Shown here: positions 1 through 9,127 of the stretch, one piece after another
Layout of the letters: each line of letters begins with the position of its first letter
Position numbering within the stretch: the stretch's first letter is position 1
Origin: Bradyrhizobium sp. 21
GTDB lineage: Bacteria > Pseudomonadota > Alphaproteobacteria > Rhizobiales > Xanthobacteraceae
Assembly (NCBI RefSeq): GCF_023073335.1
Contig: NZ_JADPJG010000006.1
Span: forward strand, 62,001-126,000
Reading direction: 5' to 3'
Length of the DNA stretch: 64,000 nt
Notes under the pieces: model-generated
The model's database searches: none
What the model was told of the DNA's origin: nothing
Seen by the model: the letters and a program-made list of their open reading frames with translations, nothing else
Position numbers and translations under genes: made by a program

Positions 1-1041
1 GTGCGCGCGACCGATGCCGCGACGACCGATTCGAGGCTCACCGTCATCGGCGAGGTCGCAGCCGGTCGGCCGTTCGCGGGGACGGTCGGCGCCGGCGAGG
101 CCGTGCGGATCTTCACGGGCGGCGTCGTTCCCGATGGCGCCGATGCCGTCGTGATCCAGGAGGACACGGTCGCGGACGGCAAGCGCATCACGATCAAGGA
201 GGCCGCGATCGCGGGACGGCACATTCGGCCCGCCGGTGTCGATTTCCGCGAGGGCGACGTGCTGCTGCGCAAGGGAAGCCGTCTCACCGAGCGCGACCTC
301 GCGCTCGCCGCCGGGATGAACTACCCGCACCTCGCCGTTATCAGGCGTCCGAAGGTCGCGATCCTCGCCACCGGCGACGAACTGGTGATGCCGGGCACGA
401 CGCCCGGTCACGGCCAGATCGTCTATTCCAACGGCTACGCCCTGCATGCGCTCGCCCGCAGCGAGGGTGCCGACACCATCGACCTCGGTATTGCCGCCGA
501 TACGCTGGAGGCCACCACCGCCGGTATCCGCCGCGCCCGCGAGAGCGGCGCCGACATCCTGATCACGACCGGCGGCGCATCGGTCGGCGACCACGATCTG
601 GTCCAGCGGGCGCTCAGCGACGAAGGCACCGCGATGGCGTTCTGGAAGATCGCGATGCGGCCGGGCAAGCCGATGATGCATGGACGGCTCGGCGCAATGC
701 GCGTGATCGGCCTGCCGGGCAATCCCGTGTCGTCCTATGTGTGCGCCTTCCTGTTCATGGTGCCGCTGATTCGCGCGTTGTCGGGTCGATCGGCGATCCA
801 TCACCTCCGGGAGCGCGCGGTGCTGGGCCGCGACGTCGGCGCCAACGACCAGCGCGAGGACTATCTGCGCGCGCGCCTGGAGCAGCGCGACGACGGCACG
901 CTGCTCGCCCTTCCCGTCAGCCATCAGGACTCTTCGCTGCTTGCGAATCTTGCTGCGGCGCAAGTACTTCTCGTGCGCGCGCCGTTCGCGCCGAAGGCCG
1001 AAGCAGGCAGCGCCTGCGAGGTGTTGCGGCTCCCCGTGTGA
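1..1041 (+). CDS. moeA: Molybdopterin molybdenumtransferase MoeA, 5' truncated by window edge
   Basis: MoeA inserts molybdenum into adenylylated molybdopterin, the last step of molybdenum cofactor synthesis in the cytoplasm. The 346 visible residues keep the MoeA core: FTGGVVPDGADAVV, then the MPT-binding domain with TTGGASVGDHD, and PGNPVSSYV near residue 240, followed by the C-terminal beta domain. The family is usually about 400 residues, so roughly 55-60 N-terminal residues lie left of the window; the in-frame GTG at base 1 is probably not the start. The gene ends 176 bases before lexA. Family assignment is firm; partner genes (moaC, mobA and others) are not in view. Confidence 0.93.
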   Translation: MRATDAATTDSRLTVIGEVAAGRPFAGTVGAGEAVRIFTGGVVPDGADAVVIQEDTVADGKRITIKEAAIAGRHIRPAGVDFREGDVLLRKGSRLTERDLALAAGMNYPHLAVIRRPKVAILATGDELVMPGTTPGHGQIVYSNGYALHALARSEGADTIDLGIAADTLEATTAGIRRARESGADILITTGGASVGDHDLVQRALSDEGTAMAFWKIAMRPGKPMMHGRLGAMRVIGLPGNPVSSYVCAFLFMVPLIRALSGRSAIHHLRERAVLGRDVGANDQREDYLRARLEQRDDGTLLALPVSHQDSSLLANLAAAQVLLVRAPFAPKAEAGSACEVLRLPV

Positions 1042-1097
1042 GCGCTTCCATAACGCGCGTTCCGCGAACTTCGCTCTGTTCACGGTAAATTAAGCAG

Positions 1098-1124
1098 TTG
1101 CGGAACACATATCGAACATATAGT
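1098..1124 (+). promoter_or_regulatory. Possible lexA promoter overlapped by the SOS box
   Basis: A TTGCGG (1098-1103) and a TATAGT (1119-1124) are separated by 15 bases, short but possible for a -35/-10 pair. The LexA box lies between them, the geometry expected for autorepression. Weak as a promoter by sequence alone; the placement relative to the box is the main support. Confidence 0.4.
1103..1117 (+). promoter_or_regulatory. LexA (SOS) box upstream of lexA
   Basis: GAACACATATCGAAC matches the alphaproteobacterial LexA operator GAAC-N7-GAAC exactly (direct repeat half-sites). It lies 100 bases upstream of the lexA ATG. A degenerate second site, GTTC-N7-GTTT, is at 1129-1143. Autoregulation of lexA through such a box is established for this class. 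Confidence 0.85.
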
Positions 1125-1217
1125 GTCCGTTCATGATTTGTTTCGAGCATGTAGCGGCTTATTGCTGAATTCAGCGTCTCGGAATCGAACGACATCAACC
1201 GGGGGACTTTGGTCGAG

Positions 1218-1919
1218 ATGTTAACGCGCAAACAATACGAGCTTCTGCGATTCATCAGTGAACGTCTGAAGGAAAGCGGCGTGCCGCCCTCCTTCGACGA
1301 GATGAAGGATGCGCTCGACCTGCGCTCGAAGTCGGGCATTCATCGCCTGATCACGGCGCTCGAGGAGCGGGGCTTCATCCGGCGCCTGCCCAACCGCGCC
1401 CGTGCGATCGAGGTGATCAAGCTGCCCGAACTCCAGGTCGCCGCCGGCAGCCGCCGCGGCTTCACGCCGAGCGTCATCGAGGGCAATCTCGGCAAGGTGC
1501 GCGCGAGCTCCAGCCTGCCCGCGGACGACGGCGAGCGTCCCGTCGCGGTGCCGGTCATGGGCCGCATCGCGGCCGGCACGCCGATCGAGGCGTTGCAGAC
1601 CCGCAGCCACACTATCAGCGTACCGCCTGACATGCTCGGCTCGGGCGAGCACTACGCGCTCGAAGTGCGCGGCGATTCCATGGTCGAGGCCGGCATCCTC
1701 GACGGCGACATGGCGCTGATCCAGCGCAACGAGAGCGCCGATACCGGCGACATCGTGGTGGCGCTGATCGACGACGAGGAAGCCACCCTCAAGCGCTTCC
1801 GCCGCCGCGGCGCCTCGATCGCGCTCGAGCCCGCCAACGCGGCCTATGAGGTGCGCATCCTGCCGCCGAACCGAGTAAAGATTCAGGGCAAGCTGATCGG
1901 GCTGTACCGGAAGTACTGA
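1218..1919 (+). CDS. lexA: SOS-response repressor LexA
   Basis: LexA represses DNA damage genes and cleaves itself when RecA filaments form. Visible: an N-terminal winged helix (residues 1-65, [13 protein letters not shown] start), a linker longer than in E. coli, the Ala119-Gly120 cleavage site in GRIAAGTP, and the Ser154 (GDSMVEAG) and Lys192 (EATLKRF) dyad of the S24 peptidase domain. The spacing resembles E. coli A84/S119/K156. I chose the ATG at 1218 because [10 protein letters not shown] is the conserved LexA start; a TTG at 1209 is in frame. The upstream SOS box shows autoregulation. The length, 233 residues, is normal for alphaproteobacteria. A second target of the same operator type is seen at 43.6 kb. 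Confidence 0.97.
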   Translation: MLTRKQYELLRFISERLKESGVPPSFDEMKDALDLRSKSGIHRLITALEERGFIRRLPNRARAIEVIKLPELQVAAGSRRGFTPSVIEGNLGKVRASSSLPADDGERPVAVPVMGRIAAGTPIEALQTRSHTISVPPDMLGSGEHYALEVRGDSMVEAGILDGDMALIQRNESADTGDIVVALIDDEEATLKRFRRRGASIALEPANAAYEVRILPPNRVKIQGKLIGLYRKY

Positions 1920-1933
1920 TAGCGGACATACCT

Positions 1934-1981
1934 GATACCGGAAGCGCTTGATACCGGAAGCGCTTGGTACCGGAAGCGCTT
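1934..1981 (+). repeat. Three tandem 16-bp repeats after lexA
   Basis: GATACCGGAAGCGCTT occurs at 1934-1949 and 1950-1965, with a one-base variant (GGTACC...) at 1966-1981. Each unit contains the 8-base palindrome AAGCGCTT. The lexA 3' end itself (TACCGGAAGTACTGA) resembles the unit, so the array may derive from duplication of the stop-codon region. Confidence 0.9.
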
Positions 1982-2163
1982 GGCGCCTCGCGCGCCTTCG
2001 ATCGGCACCGCCGATCAGAGATCGGAGCGGATGATTGTCCGCTTCGGCTGGATAGTCTTTCTGGTTCTGCGCAGATTATCCGGCCCCTGCTCCGGCGCTA
2101 CATCCTCGCGACGTCCACGAAGCAACACCGCTTCGTTGGCCTCAACAGTTCGAGGAGACAACC

Positions 2164-2367
2164 ATGCGCCAGATCGTTTTGACCACAGTTGCGGCGGCGC
2201 TGATCGCAGTATCAGCGTCGCAAGCCCTTGCCGCACCATCGCGTCATCATGTCCGCAAGGAAGCGGCGGCCAGCGAGCAACAATTCCGCAACGCCCGCAA
2301 TGCAATCGCGCAGCCATCGCAACCGAGCTGGCCGTATGTTGGCTGGTCAGCGCCCGCGGGCCGCTGA
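2164..2367 (+). CDS. Small secreted hypothetical protein
   Basis: A 67-residue protein with a clear signal peptide: MRQIV, a hydrophobic run TTVAAALIAVSASQ, and a likely cleavage after ALA-A near residue 24. The mature part of about 43 residues is polar (His, Arg, Gln rich) and ends in a Trp/Pro-rich stretch (PSWPYVGW). A strong ribosome-binding site (GAGGAG, 6 bases before ATG) supports translation. No domain is recognised. Small exported proteins of this type are common in Bradyrhizobium. It probably acts in the periplasm, but its function is unknown. Confidence 0.65.
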   Translation: MRQIVLTTVAAALIAVSASQALAAPSRHHVRKEAAASEQQFRNARNAIAQPSQPSWPYVGWSAPAGR

Positions 2368-2558
2368 TGCGCGCGACCGAAATGTCCGGGCGCAAGCTTT
2401 GTTCCAAGCGGATTCAGGAAAGATAATGTGATCGAGGCCTGCGGAAACCAGCCGCAGATTTGCCCACAACCAAGCAGAGCTTCGCGTGCTTCAACTCTGA
2501 TAGAGGCCTGCGCCTCGATAAGAGACGCGGGTCGCTATCCCAACATGAGGAGCACCCG

Positions 2559-2990
2559 ATGTGTGACTACAGCCTGCATGCCGTCGCGTCGCGCCCCGCC
2601 GAAGTCGGCGAGACGGTCGTCACGACAACCTTCCGCGGCACCTCGACGCGCGGTTTTGCGTCCGCAGCCGATCCGACAGTGGCTGTCTGCCTGCTGCCGG
2701 GAACGGAGCTCGCCTTCGCCGACAACGTCCGCTACGACAATCGCTGGATCTGGACGCGCACGATCAATTCCCGCGTCGGCAAGTTCGGCAAGATCGATCC
2801 GCACATTCCCGACCGCCATCATGATGCGATCGAATTCCCCGACGGCAAATACGTGCTGGTGACCCAGCTCGTCGAAGGCCAGCAGGCAACCGTGCTGCAA
2901 CTGCCGGTGACCCAGCCGGTCACAGAGCGCGAGAAGGCGCAGATCATCACCGACCGGCAGCCGACCATCACGCACCTGCCGATCGGGTGA
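2559..2990 (+). CDS. Conserved hypothetical protein
   Basis: A 143-residue soluble protein starting MCDYSLHAVASRPAEVGE. I chose the ATG at 2559 because GAGGAG stands 8 bases ahead and the residues upstream in frame look non-coding. It has no signal peptide or membrane span. The middle holds FADNVRYDNRWIW and DRHHDAIEFPDGKYVLVTQLVEGQ, suggesting a small beta-rich domain. The family looks familiar from Bradyrhizobium genomes as an uncharacterised protein, but I cannot assign a role. The flanking genes give no hint. Confidence 0.75.
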   Translation: MCDYSLHAVASRPAEVGETVVTTTFRGTSTRGFASAADPTVAVCLLPGTELAFADNVRYDNRWIWTRTINSRVGKFGKIDPHIPDRHHDAIEFPDGKYVLVTQLVEGQQATVLQLPVTQPVTEREKAQIITDRQPTITHLPIG

Positions 2991-3039
2991 CGCCGCCGCA
3001 CTCCGGCCACGAGGTCGGAGGCCAGAATTGAAGTGCCAT

Positions 3040-3057
3040 CGCCGGCCGTGGCCGGCG
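3040..3057 (+). repeat. Perfect GC palindrome (8-bp arms), possible hairpin
   Basis: CGCCGGCC-GT-GGCCGGCG lies 50 bases after the preceding gene. It lacks a T tract, so if it terminates transcription it is not a classical intrinsic terminator. Confidence 0.4.
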
Positions 3058-3215
3058 AGACGGTGTGGTTTGCGTCCAGCGAAATCCGATCGGATCGGCC
3101 CAGCGATTGCGCCTCCGCGCCGCACGAAGTTTGAGCCGTCCTGCCTGAATTTTGAACGTCCGCTTCGCAGCCAAATGACCGATGCTGTCATGGCTTGAGA
3201 CGGCGGACACGCTCG

Positions 3216-4157
3216 ATGAAAACCTTCCTTCGCGTCGTTGAACTCTGGGTGCCCGACCAGACGCGCATGCGGCTGGAATTCGGTGGGGGCCTCTACGGCG
3301 AAGGGCTGTCCGCGTTCAAGGCCGTCAGCGAAGACCTGCACTTCGGATACGACGAGGGACTTCCCGGCAAGGCCTGGGCCTCGGGCCACCCCGTGATCCT
3401 CACCAAATTCGCCAACTCCTATCTCAAGCGGACCGATCAGGCGCTCGCGGCCGGCCTTACCTGCGGCGTCGCGGTGCCGGTGTTTGCAGGCGAATTCCTG
3501 CAAGCCGTGATGGTGCTGTTCTGCGGCGACGACGAAGCGCATGTCGGCGCGATCGAGCTCTGGCACAACGACCCTGATATCTCCCACGAGATGGGGCTCG
3601 TCGATGGCTATTACGGCGCCGCCGACATGTTCGAGTTCAACTCCCGCCACACCAAATTTCCGCGCGGCTTTGGCCTGCCTGGCCGCACCTGGAAGGCGGG
3701 CCTGCCGCTGATCATCAAGGACCTGCACGACGCCAAGAGCTTCCTGCGCTGGGAGGACGCCGCCAAGGTCGGGATCAATCTCGGAGTCGGCGTGCCCTAC
3801 CGGACCGGCACGGACCAGACCTGGGTTCTCACATTCCTCTCCGCGCAGGCCACGCCGATTGCGCGACGCTTCGAGATCTGGATCCCGAACGAGAGCCGCT
3901 CGGCGCTGGTGTTTCGCGACGGCGATTGCAGCGCGCAGACCGACCTTGCCGCGCTGTATGCGGAAAAATCCATCGCCAGGCGCGAAGGCAGCATCGGCGG
4001 GGCCTGGGCCACCGGCATGCCCGCGCTCAACGACGAGTTCGCGCGTGACGGCTCGGTCGCCGGCCTTGAGGCCCGCGCATCCGGACTGAGCCGGATGGTG
4101 GCGCTCCCGGTCATGGGCAATTCAGGGCTCGACGCCGTGCTGGCCTGGTATCTCTAG
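3216..4157 (+). CDS. Protein of three tandem GAF-like repeats
   Basis: The 313 residues can be split into three similar units of about 100 residues. Each has an opening strand (LWVPDQTRMRLEF, ELWHNDPDISHEM, EIWIPNESRSALVF), a central glycine-tryptophan motif (LPGKAWASGHPV, LPGRTWKAGLPL, SIGGAWATGMPA), and a closing strand (CGVAVPV, LGVGVPY, MVALPV). The central motif is typical of GAF sensor domains. No HTH, kinase, cyclase or phosphodiesterase domain follows, and no signal peptide is present. Start chosen at ATG 3216; a TTG at 3195 is in frame. The role is probably ligand or redox sensing through partners, but this is inference. Confidence 0.75.
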   Translation: MKTFLRVVELWVPDQTRMRLEFGGGLYGEGLSAFKAVSEDLHFGYDEGLPGKAWASGHPVILTKFANSYLKRTDQALAAGLTCGVAVPVFAGEFLQAVMVLFCGDDEAHVGAIELWHNDPDISHEMGLVDGYYGAADMFEFNSRHTKFPRGFGLPGRTWKAGLPLIIKDLHDAKSFLRWEDAAKVGINLGVGVPYRTGTDQTWVLTFLSAQATPIARRFEIWIPNESRSALVFRDGDCSAQTDLAALYAEKSIARREGSIGGAWATGMPALNDEFARDGSVAGLEARASGLSRMVALPVMGNSGLDAVLAWYL

Positions 4158-4169
4158 GGCGTTGTCCGC

Positions 4170-6488
4170 TCAATCCTCGGCCTGCAAGTCGGTCTCGGCC
4201 GGCGTTGCGTCCCGGTTGCGGGGCGCGGCCGCCTTCGGTGCAAGGCTCTTCGGCGCAAGACCATTCGGCTCAAGACTGCCGTCGAAATCGCCTTCGCCGG
4301 CGCTGGCCGGCAACCAGGGGCGGCTCGTGCCTCTTGCCCGCACCGCCTGTACCGCAAAACCGTCCCCGCGCTTCGTCAGCGCCAGCGCGCTCTGGCTGGC
4401 GAGCCGCGGCCGATCGACCACCATCGCGGCGCAATCGGGCGGCGCTGGACGTGCCGTCACCACCAGCGCAGCGCGGCTGCAATCGTCCGCCAGCGCGTCG
4501 ATGCGCAGGGCCAGCGCGACCAGCCGCCCGTCGGCGAGTGGCGTCACGCAGCCGGATTCGTCGCAGGACACGCCGGCGGACAGCGAGGGACTGCCGGCAT
4601 CGCGCGGATCTGCGTCGGCCGCGAGCCATTCCTTGAGCAGAAAGCTGTCCTTGCTCGTCCTGATCAGGTGCAGATATCCGTCCCTGCCTCGCACCGCGAC
4701 GCTCTGGCCGTCCCCGGCAATCAGGACGTCGGGCTGCGGCACCGCCAGCCCCCAGAGGATCGCGCCCAGCAGCACCAGGGCGCCGGACCAGCGCAGCGGC
4801 GTGCGCAACAGGCCCAGCACGATGATCCCCAGGCTTGCCGCGATCAGCGGCGCGATGCCGAAAGCCGGGACACGGCCGACCGCACCCGGCAATGCCGCGA
4901 CCCAGCGTGTAACCGTGATCATCCAGTCGATGCCGATCCCCATCAGCCACCAGAACATGCTGTCGAGCCCGAACGGCGCCGCGAGCAGGCCAAGCAGCCC
5001 CGCCGGCATGACCAGCGCCGAGACCACCGGCATAGCCGCAAGATTGGCGAGCACGCCGAACGGCGTGACGCGGTGGAAATGGAAGGCGGCATAGGGCGTG
5101 GTCGCAAGCCCCGCGATCAGCGAGGCCATGAACAGCATCGCGATCTCGCGCCCACCCCACATCGCGATGCGTGCGGTCGTGGAATGATCGGGCGACGCGA
5201 ACAGGTTCGGCATGCCGATCTGCACCAGTGCGACGAGCCCGAGCGTTGCCGCAAACGACATCTGGAAGCTCGGATGCACCAGCGCCTCCGGCGCGACCGC
5301 CAGCACGATCAGCGCGGCCACCGCCAGCGTGCGGAAGGTGATGGCACGGCGATCGACCATCACCGCGATCAGCACCACTGCGGTCATGAAGAACGATCTT
5401 TGGGTGGCGACTTCCGCGCCCGACAGCAGCAGGTAGAACGCAGCCGCGATCAGCGCCGCGGCCGCCGACCATTTCTTGATGGCGAAGCCGGCCGCCAGTC
5501 CCGGGATCAGAGCCAGCAACGCGCGCACCGCAAAGAACACCACACCGGCAACGACCGCCATGTGGTAGCCGGAGATCGAGAGCACATGTCCGAGGCCTGA
5601 GATGAACATCGCGTCGTTGACCGGCGTGGTGATCGCATCGCGCCGCCCCGTGAGCAGCGCGGTCGCGATCGCGCGGTTGTCGCCGTCGAGCGTCGCGCGG
5701 ATGCGGGCGTCGATCGCATCGCGCAGGCCTTGCATGAAGGCCGCGTAACGCAGCCGCAAGCCGCCGGTCTCAGGCGGCGGCGCCGCAATGATTGCGCCCA
5801 TTGCGAAACCGGAGGCGCCGATGCCCTGGAAGAACATGTCACGCGAAAAGTCGTAGCTACCGGGCCGCACCGGCGCGAGCGGCGGCATCAGCCGTGCCTT
5901 CAACTGAACGAAGCTGCCGACCTCGGGCGCGGTGCCCTTGCGCACCGAGAGGCGCACGCGCTCGAGCTTGACATCGCTGCGCTGCGCCTCCATCGCGGAG
6001 ACACGAAGCACGAAACGGTCAGTACGCTCGCGGATGTCGCGGGCCTCGACGAAGCCCGACAACGACACCGAATAGAGCGGCTTGGCCAGCACCGGATGGG
6101 CGATGCGCGCCGTCTTCCAGGTCGCGACGGCAAGGCCGGCCGCGACCGCCGCGATCAGAAGCGCCGGGGCGAACAGCCGGCTCCGCCGCAGGAGGATGGC
6201 GCCAAGCGTGAGCGCGACGGAAGTCGCGGCAACGACCCAGAGCACGGGTTCATGATCGGCGGAGAAATAAAGCGCGATGCCGCAGCCAAACGCTACCGGC
6301 ACCCACGGCAACAGCCGGCCGGCGCCGGCTTCGGCGCGTACCCACGCACGCACGGTCTCGACCCGCGAAGTCCAGAGGTCGAAGCCTGCAGGCGCAAGAC
6401 CGCCCGCGGACGCAGTACGGCCCGCGGGCCAGGTCCCCGCGATCCCCTGCGACCGTACCGACCGGCCCGGCTCCGCCATTCCCTGCAC
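4170..6488 (-). CDS. comEC: ComEC/Rec2-family membrane protein
   Basis: ComEC forms the inner-membrane channel for single-stranded DNA uptake in competent bacteria. The 772-residue product has a proline/glycine-rich N-terminus, an initial membrane pair and DUF4131-like region (about 60-230), and the Competence domain with many spans, including the signature GLGHVLSISGYHMAVVAG near residue 300. The C-terminal soluble part (about 590-772) resembles the ComEC tail but shows no HxHxDH metal motif, so the beta-lactamase-like nuclease site seems missing. The start may be the GTG at 6488 or the ATG at 6479. It stands alone in opposite orientation to its neighbours. No other competence gene is nearby, and natural competence is not implied. 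Confidence 0.88.
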   Translation of the reverse strand: MQGMAEPGRSVRSQGIAGTWPAGRTASAGGLAPAGFDLWTSRVETVRAWVRAEAGAGRLLPWVPVAFGCGIALYFSADHEPVLWVVAATSVALTLGAILLRRSRLFAPALLIAAVAAGLAVATWKTARIAHPVLAKPLYSVSLSGFVEARDIRERTDRFVLRVSAMEAQRSDVKLERVRLSVRKGTAPEVGSFVQLKARLMPPLAPVRPGSYDFSRDMFFQGIGASGFAMGAIIAAPPPETGGLRLRYAAFMQGLRDAIDARIRATLDGDNRAIATALLTGRRDAITTPVNDAMFISGLGHVLSISGYHMAVVAGVVFFAVRALLALIPGLAAGFAIKKWSAAAALIAAAFYLLLSGAEVATQRSFFMTAVVLIAVMVDRRAITFRTLAVAALIVLAVAPEALVHPSFQMSFAATLGLVALVQIGMPNLFASPDHSTTARIAMWGGREIAMLFMASLIAGLATTPYAAFHFHRVTPFGVLANLAAMPVVSALVMPAGLLGLLAAPFGLDSMFWWLMGIGIDWMITVTRWVAALPGAVGRVPAFGIAPLIAASLGIIVLGLLRTPLRWSGALVLLGAILWGLAVPQPDVLIAGDGQSVAVRGRDGYLHLIRTSKDSFLLKEWLAADADPRDAGSPSLSAGVSCDESGCVTPLADGRLVALALRIDALADDCSRAALVVTARPAPPDCAAMVVDRPRLASQSALALTKRGDGFAVQAVRARGTSRPWLPASAGEGDFDGSLEPNGLAPKSLAPKAAAPRNRDATPAETDLQAED

Positions 6489-6573
6489 CTGACGATACGC
6501 AACGAAAGCCGAAGCTACCGGAACGTGCAGGCGGGCGAATAGCGGTACGGATCGGGAACGAAGGGACCCAGCC

Positions 6574-6807
6574 CTACTTTTCCTCTTCCATCGTCACGGC
6601 GACATCCGCCTTGGCCGATAGCCGGACCTTGTTGCCCTCGACATCGGCGACGAGGCCCTTGTCGATGAAGTGATGATGGCCCTTGTGGCTGCCCTCGCCG
6701 CTGTCCTTCTTGGTCAGCTTGATGCGATTGCCTTCGACCTTGTCGACGGTGCCAATATGGACGCCGTCGGCGCCGATGACTTCCATATGCTCTGCGATGT
6801 TCTGCAT
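6574..6807 (-). CDS. DUF2171 small protein
   Basis: A 77-residue cytoplasmic protein of the DUF2171 type (PRC-barrel-like fold): MEVIGADGVHIGTVDKVEGNRIKLTK, then a His-rich turn (SHKGHHHFI) and the second half VADVEGNKVRLS. Start chosen at the ATG 6807, with AAGGAA upstream; a longer frame would add 8 residues. Homologues are common in Bradyrhizobium and act presumably as small stress or adaptor proteins, but their role is unknown. It sits alone between comEC and the glnS pair. Confidence 0.8.
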   Translation of the reverse strand: MQNIAEHMEVIGADGVHIGTVDKVEGNRIKLTKKDSGEGSHKGHHHFIDKGLVADVEGNKVRLSAKADVAVTMEEEK

Positions 6808-6894
6808 GGTGGGTTCCTTGTTTGGATCCACCCCAACGCGCGGAGCGTGCGTTCGTTCTCTCGCGGGAATGACGAAGCCGTGTGCGGCCGCTCG

Positions 6895-7281
6895 TCAGAT
6901 CAGCGGCGCCTGCGACGAAGCGTGGTGATTGACGATCTTCCAGTCACCGTCCTCGCGGATGATGACCCAGCTCATCTTGACGACGAGGTCGGGACGCTCG
7001 CCGGCGAGGTCGAACGCAATAGTTGCGGCCATATTGATCAGATCAGGGCCGGCCTGGGCCGCCTGCACCTCGGAAAACACCGCGCTCGGCTTGCGCCAGC
7101 GCGGCAGGCCGTTGAAATAGTCGGCAACACCGTCCCTGCCCCGATAGAGTTTTGGGTTGGAGCCAAAGAAGAACGCCCTCTCTGCATAGAGCGACGACAG
7201 CGTGGCCGCGTCGAGCGTCGCGAAGCCGGCGCACCATTTCCCGATGACGGCGGAAACGATGGTGTCGGCTTCGTTGCTCAT
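6895..7281 (-). CDS. SnoaL/NTF2-like protein (SgcJ/EcaC family)
   Basis: The 128-residue product has the cone-shaped NTF2-like fold pattern: helix 1 (TIVSAVIGKWCAGFATLDAATLSSLYAERAFFFGS), the YRGRDGVADYFNGL motif, and closing strands ending DWKIVNHHAS. The family includes isomerases, cyclases and non-enzymatic ligand binders; here the function is unknown. It starts 14 bases after glnS ends, with an AAGGA site inside the glnS tail, so the two are probably co-transcribed. It is a cytoplasmic protein without a signal peptide. Confidence 0.8.
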   Translation of the reverse strand: MSNEADTIVSAVIGKWCAGFATLDAATLSSLYAERAFFFGSNPKLYRGRDGVADYFNGLPRWRKPSAVFSEVQAAQAGPDLINMAATIAFDLAGERPDLVVKMSWVIIREDGDWKIVNHHASSQAPLI

Positions 7282-7295
7282 GTGCCCAATCCTTG

Positions 7296-8972
7296 TCAGC
7301 CCTTGGCGACTTCTTTCGCGAACGTATCGCGCAGACCGATGGTCCGCGAAAACACCGGCTTTCCCGGCGTCGAGTCCTTGTCGCGGATGAAATAGCCCTG
7401 GCGCTCGAACTGCATCGGCTCCGTCGAATTGCTCTCCGCAACCGATGCCTCGATCCGTGCGTCAGCGAGAATTTCCAGCGACTGCGGATTGAGGTCGGCC
7501 GCGAAGTTCGATGCGTCCGGGCTCGGGTTGGCGAACAGCTGATTGTAGATGCGGATTTCCGCGGGCACGGACGTCGCCGCCGGCAGCCAGTGCATAGTCG
7601 CCTTGACCTTGCGGCCGTCCGGCGCGTTGCCGCCCTTGGTCGCGGGATCGTAGGTGCAGCGCAGCTCCACCACCTCGCCCGCGTCATTCTTGATCACGCC
7701 GGTGCATTTGACGAAATAGGCATAGCGCAACCGCACCTCGTTGCCCGGCGACAGGCGGAAGAATTTTTTCGGCGGGTTCTCCATGAAATCGTCATGCTCG
7801 ATGTAGATCTCGCGGCCAAACGTAATCTTGCGCGTGCCGGCGCTGGGATCGTCGGGGTGGTTGATCGCCTCGAGCTCCTCGACCTGCCCTTCCGGATAGT
7901 TCTCGATCACCACTTTCAGGGGCCGCAGCACGCCCATGCGCCGCTGTGAGCTGCGGTTCAGCTCCTCGCGGATGCAGAACTCGAGCATGCCGACGTCGAC
8001 GACGCTGTTGGCCTTGGCGACGCCGATCCGCTTGACGAATTCGCGAAGGGCCGCCGGCGGCACGCCGCGGCGGCGCATCCCCGCCATGGTCGGCATGCGC
8101 GGATCATCCCAGCCCGCGACATGGCCCTCGCGGACGAGCTGGGTCAGCACGCGCTTGGACAGCAGCGTGTAGGTCAGGTTCAGCCGCGCGAATTCGTACT
8201 GATGCGGCTTCGACGGCACCGGCAGCTTTTCGATGAACCAATCGTAGAGCGGACGATGGTCCTCGAATTCCAGCGTGCAGATCGAGTGCGTGATGCCCTC
8301 GATTGCGTCCGACTGGCCGTGGGCATAGTCGTAGCTCGGATAGATGCTCCACTTGGTCCCGGTGCGCGGATGGTGCGCATGCAGGATGCGGTACAGCACG
8401 GGATCGCGCAGATTGATGTTGCCCGAGGACATGTCGATCTTGGCCCGCAGCACGCGCGCGCCGTTCGGGAATTCGCCCGCCTTCATGCGGCGGAACAAAT
8501 CGAGGTTTTCATCCACGCTGCGGTCGCGGAACGGCGAGTTCTTGCCGGGCTCGGTCAGCGTGCCGCGCGCGAGGCGGATCTCCTCCTGGGTCTGGTCGTC
8601 GACATAGGCGAGCCCGTCGCGGATCAGCTTCTCCGCCCATTCGTACAGGCGGTCGAAATAATCCGAGGCGAAGAACAGGTTCTTGCCCCAGTCGTACCCG
8701 AGCCAGCGCACGTCGGCCTGGATGGAATCGATGTATTCCTGCTCTTCCTTGACCGGATTGGTGTCGTCGAAGCGCAGATGGCAGCGGCCCGGAAACTCCT
8801 GGGCGATGCCGAAATTGAGTGCGATCGACTTGGCGTGGCCGATATGCAAATAGCCGTTCGGCTCCGGCGGGAACCGGGTCACGATCTCCCTGTATTTGGC
8901 CTGGTCGAGGTCGGCCTGGATGATGTCACGAATGAAATCGCGCCCAACCTCGTTCGCCACCGGTTCTGTCAT
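7296..8972 (-). CDS. glnS: Glutaminyl-tRNA synthetase
   Basis: GlnRS charges tRNA-Gln directly with glutamine. The 558-residue protein has the class I signature [15 protein letters not shown] (HIGH) near residue 40, the GlnRS-specific [29 protein letters not shown], the tRNA acceptor-binding region, and a KMSKS equivalent LLSKRVL near residue 270, followed by the two anticodon-binding beta barrels. Length fits the family (about 550). It diverges from gltX across 155 bases, and a SnoaL-like gene follows in the same direction. Many alphaproteobacteria lack GlnRS and rely on GatCAB; here a complete copy is present. Confidence 0.96.
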   Translation of the reverse strand: MTEPVANEVGRDFIRDIIQADLDQAKYREIVTRFPPEPNGYLHIGHAKSIALNFGIAQEFPGRCHLRFDDTNPVKEEQEYIDSIQADVRWLGYDWGKNLFFASDYFDRLYEWAEKLIRDGLAYVDDQTQEEIRLARGTLTEPGKNSPFRDRSVDENLDLFRRMKAGEFPNGARVLRAKIDMSSGNINLRDPVLYRILHAHHPRTGTKWSIYPSYDYAHGQSDAIEGITHSICTLEFEDHRPLYDWFIEKLPVPSKPHQYEFARLNLTYTLLSKRVLTQLVREGHVAGWDDPRMPTMAGMRRRGVPPAALREFVKRIGVAKANSVVDVGMLEFCIREELNRSSQRRMGVLRPLKVVIENYPEGQVEELEAINHPDDPSAGTRKITFGREIYIEHDDFMENPPKKFFRLSPGNEVRLRYAYFVKCTGVIKNDAGEVVELRCTYDPATKGGNAPDGRKVKATMHWLPAATSVPAEIRIYNQLFANPSPDASNFAADLNPQSLEILADARIEASVAESNSTEPMQFERQGYFIRDKDSTPGKPVFSRTIGLRDTFAKEVAKG

Positions 8973-9127
8973 TACGAAAATCCTGTAGGGAAATCAGCGG
9001 TCCTTCTGCCAAATTCGCGTGGCTGAGCCAAGGGCTTAAGCATGGGCTTGGCGGTCCGCTGCCGGGCTTTAGTTATGCTCCGGTCCTGTTATATACCACC
9101 GCTTCCAATGCATAGGCCCTGCCAAGA

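Noticed and set aside
1066..1081. GAAC and GTTC half-sites near the moeA end as another SOS box
   Set aside because: The spacing does not match the GAAC-N7-GAAC pattern; only 1103-1117 is exact.
5730..6542. 270-codon plus-strand frame opposite comEC
   Set aside because: Arg/His/Asp-rich antisense composition without domains; comEC on the opposite strand is well supported.
6870..6890. GTTCGTTCTC before the DUF2171 gene as a LexA box
   Set aside because: Half-sites are adjacent rather than 7 bases apart.
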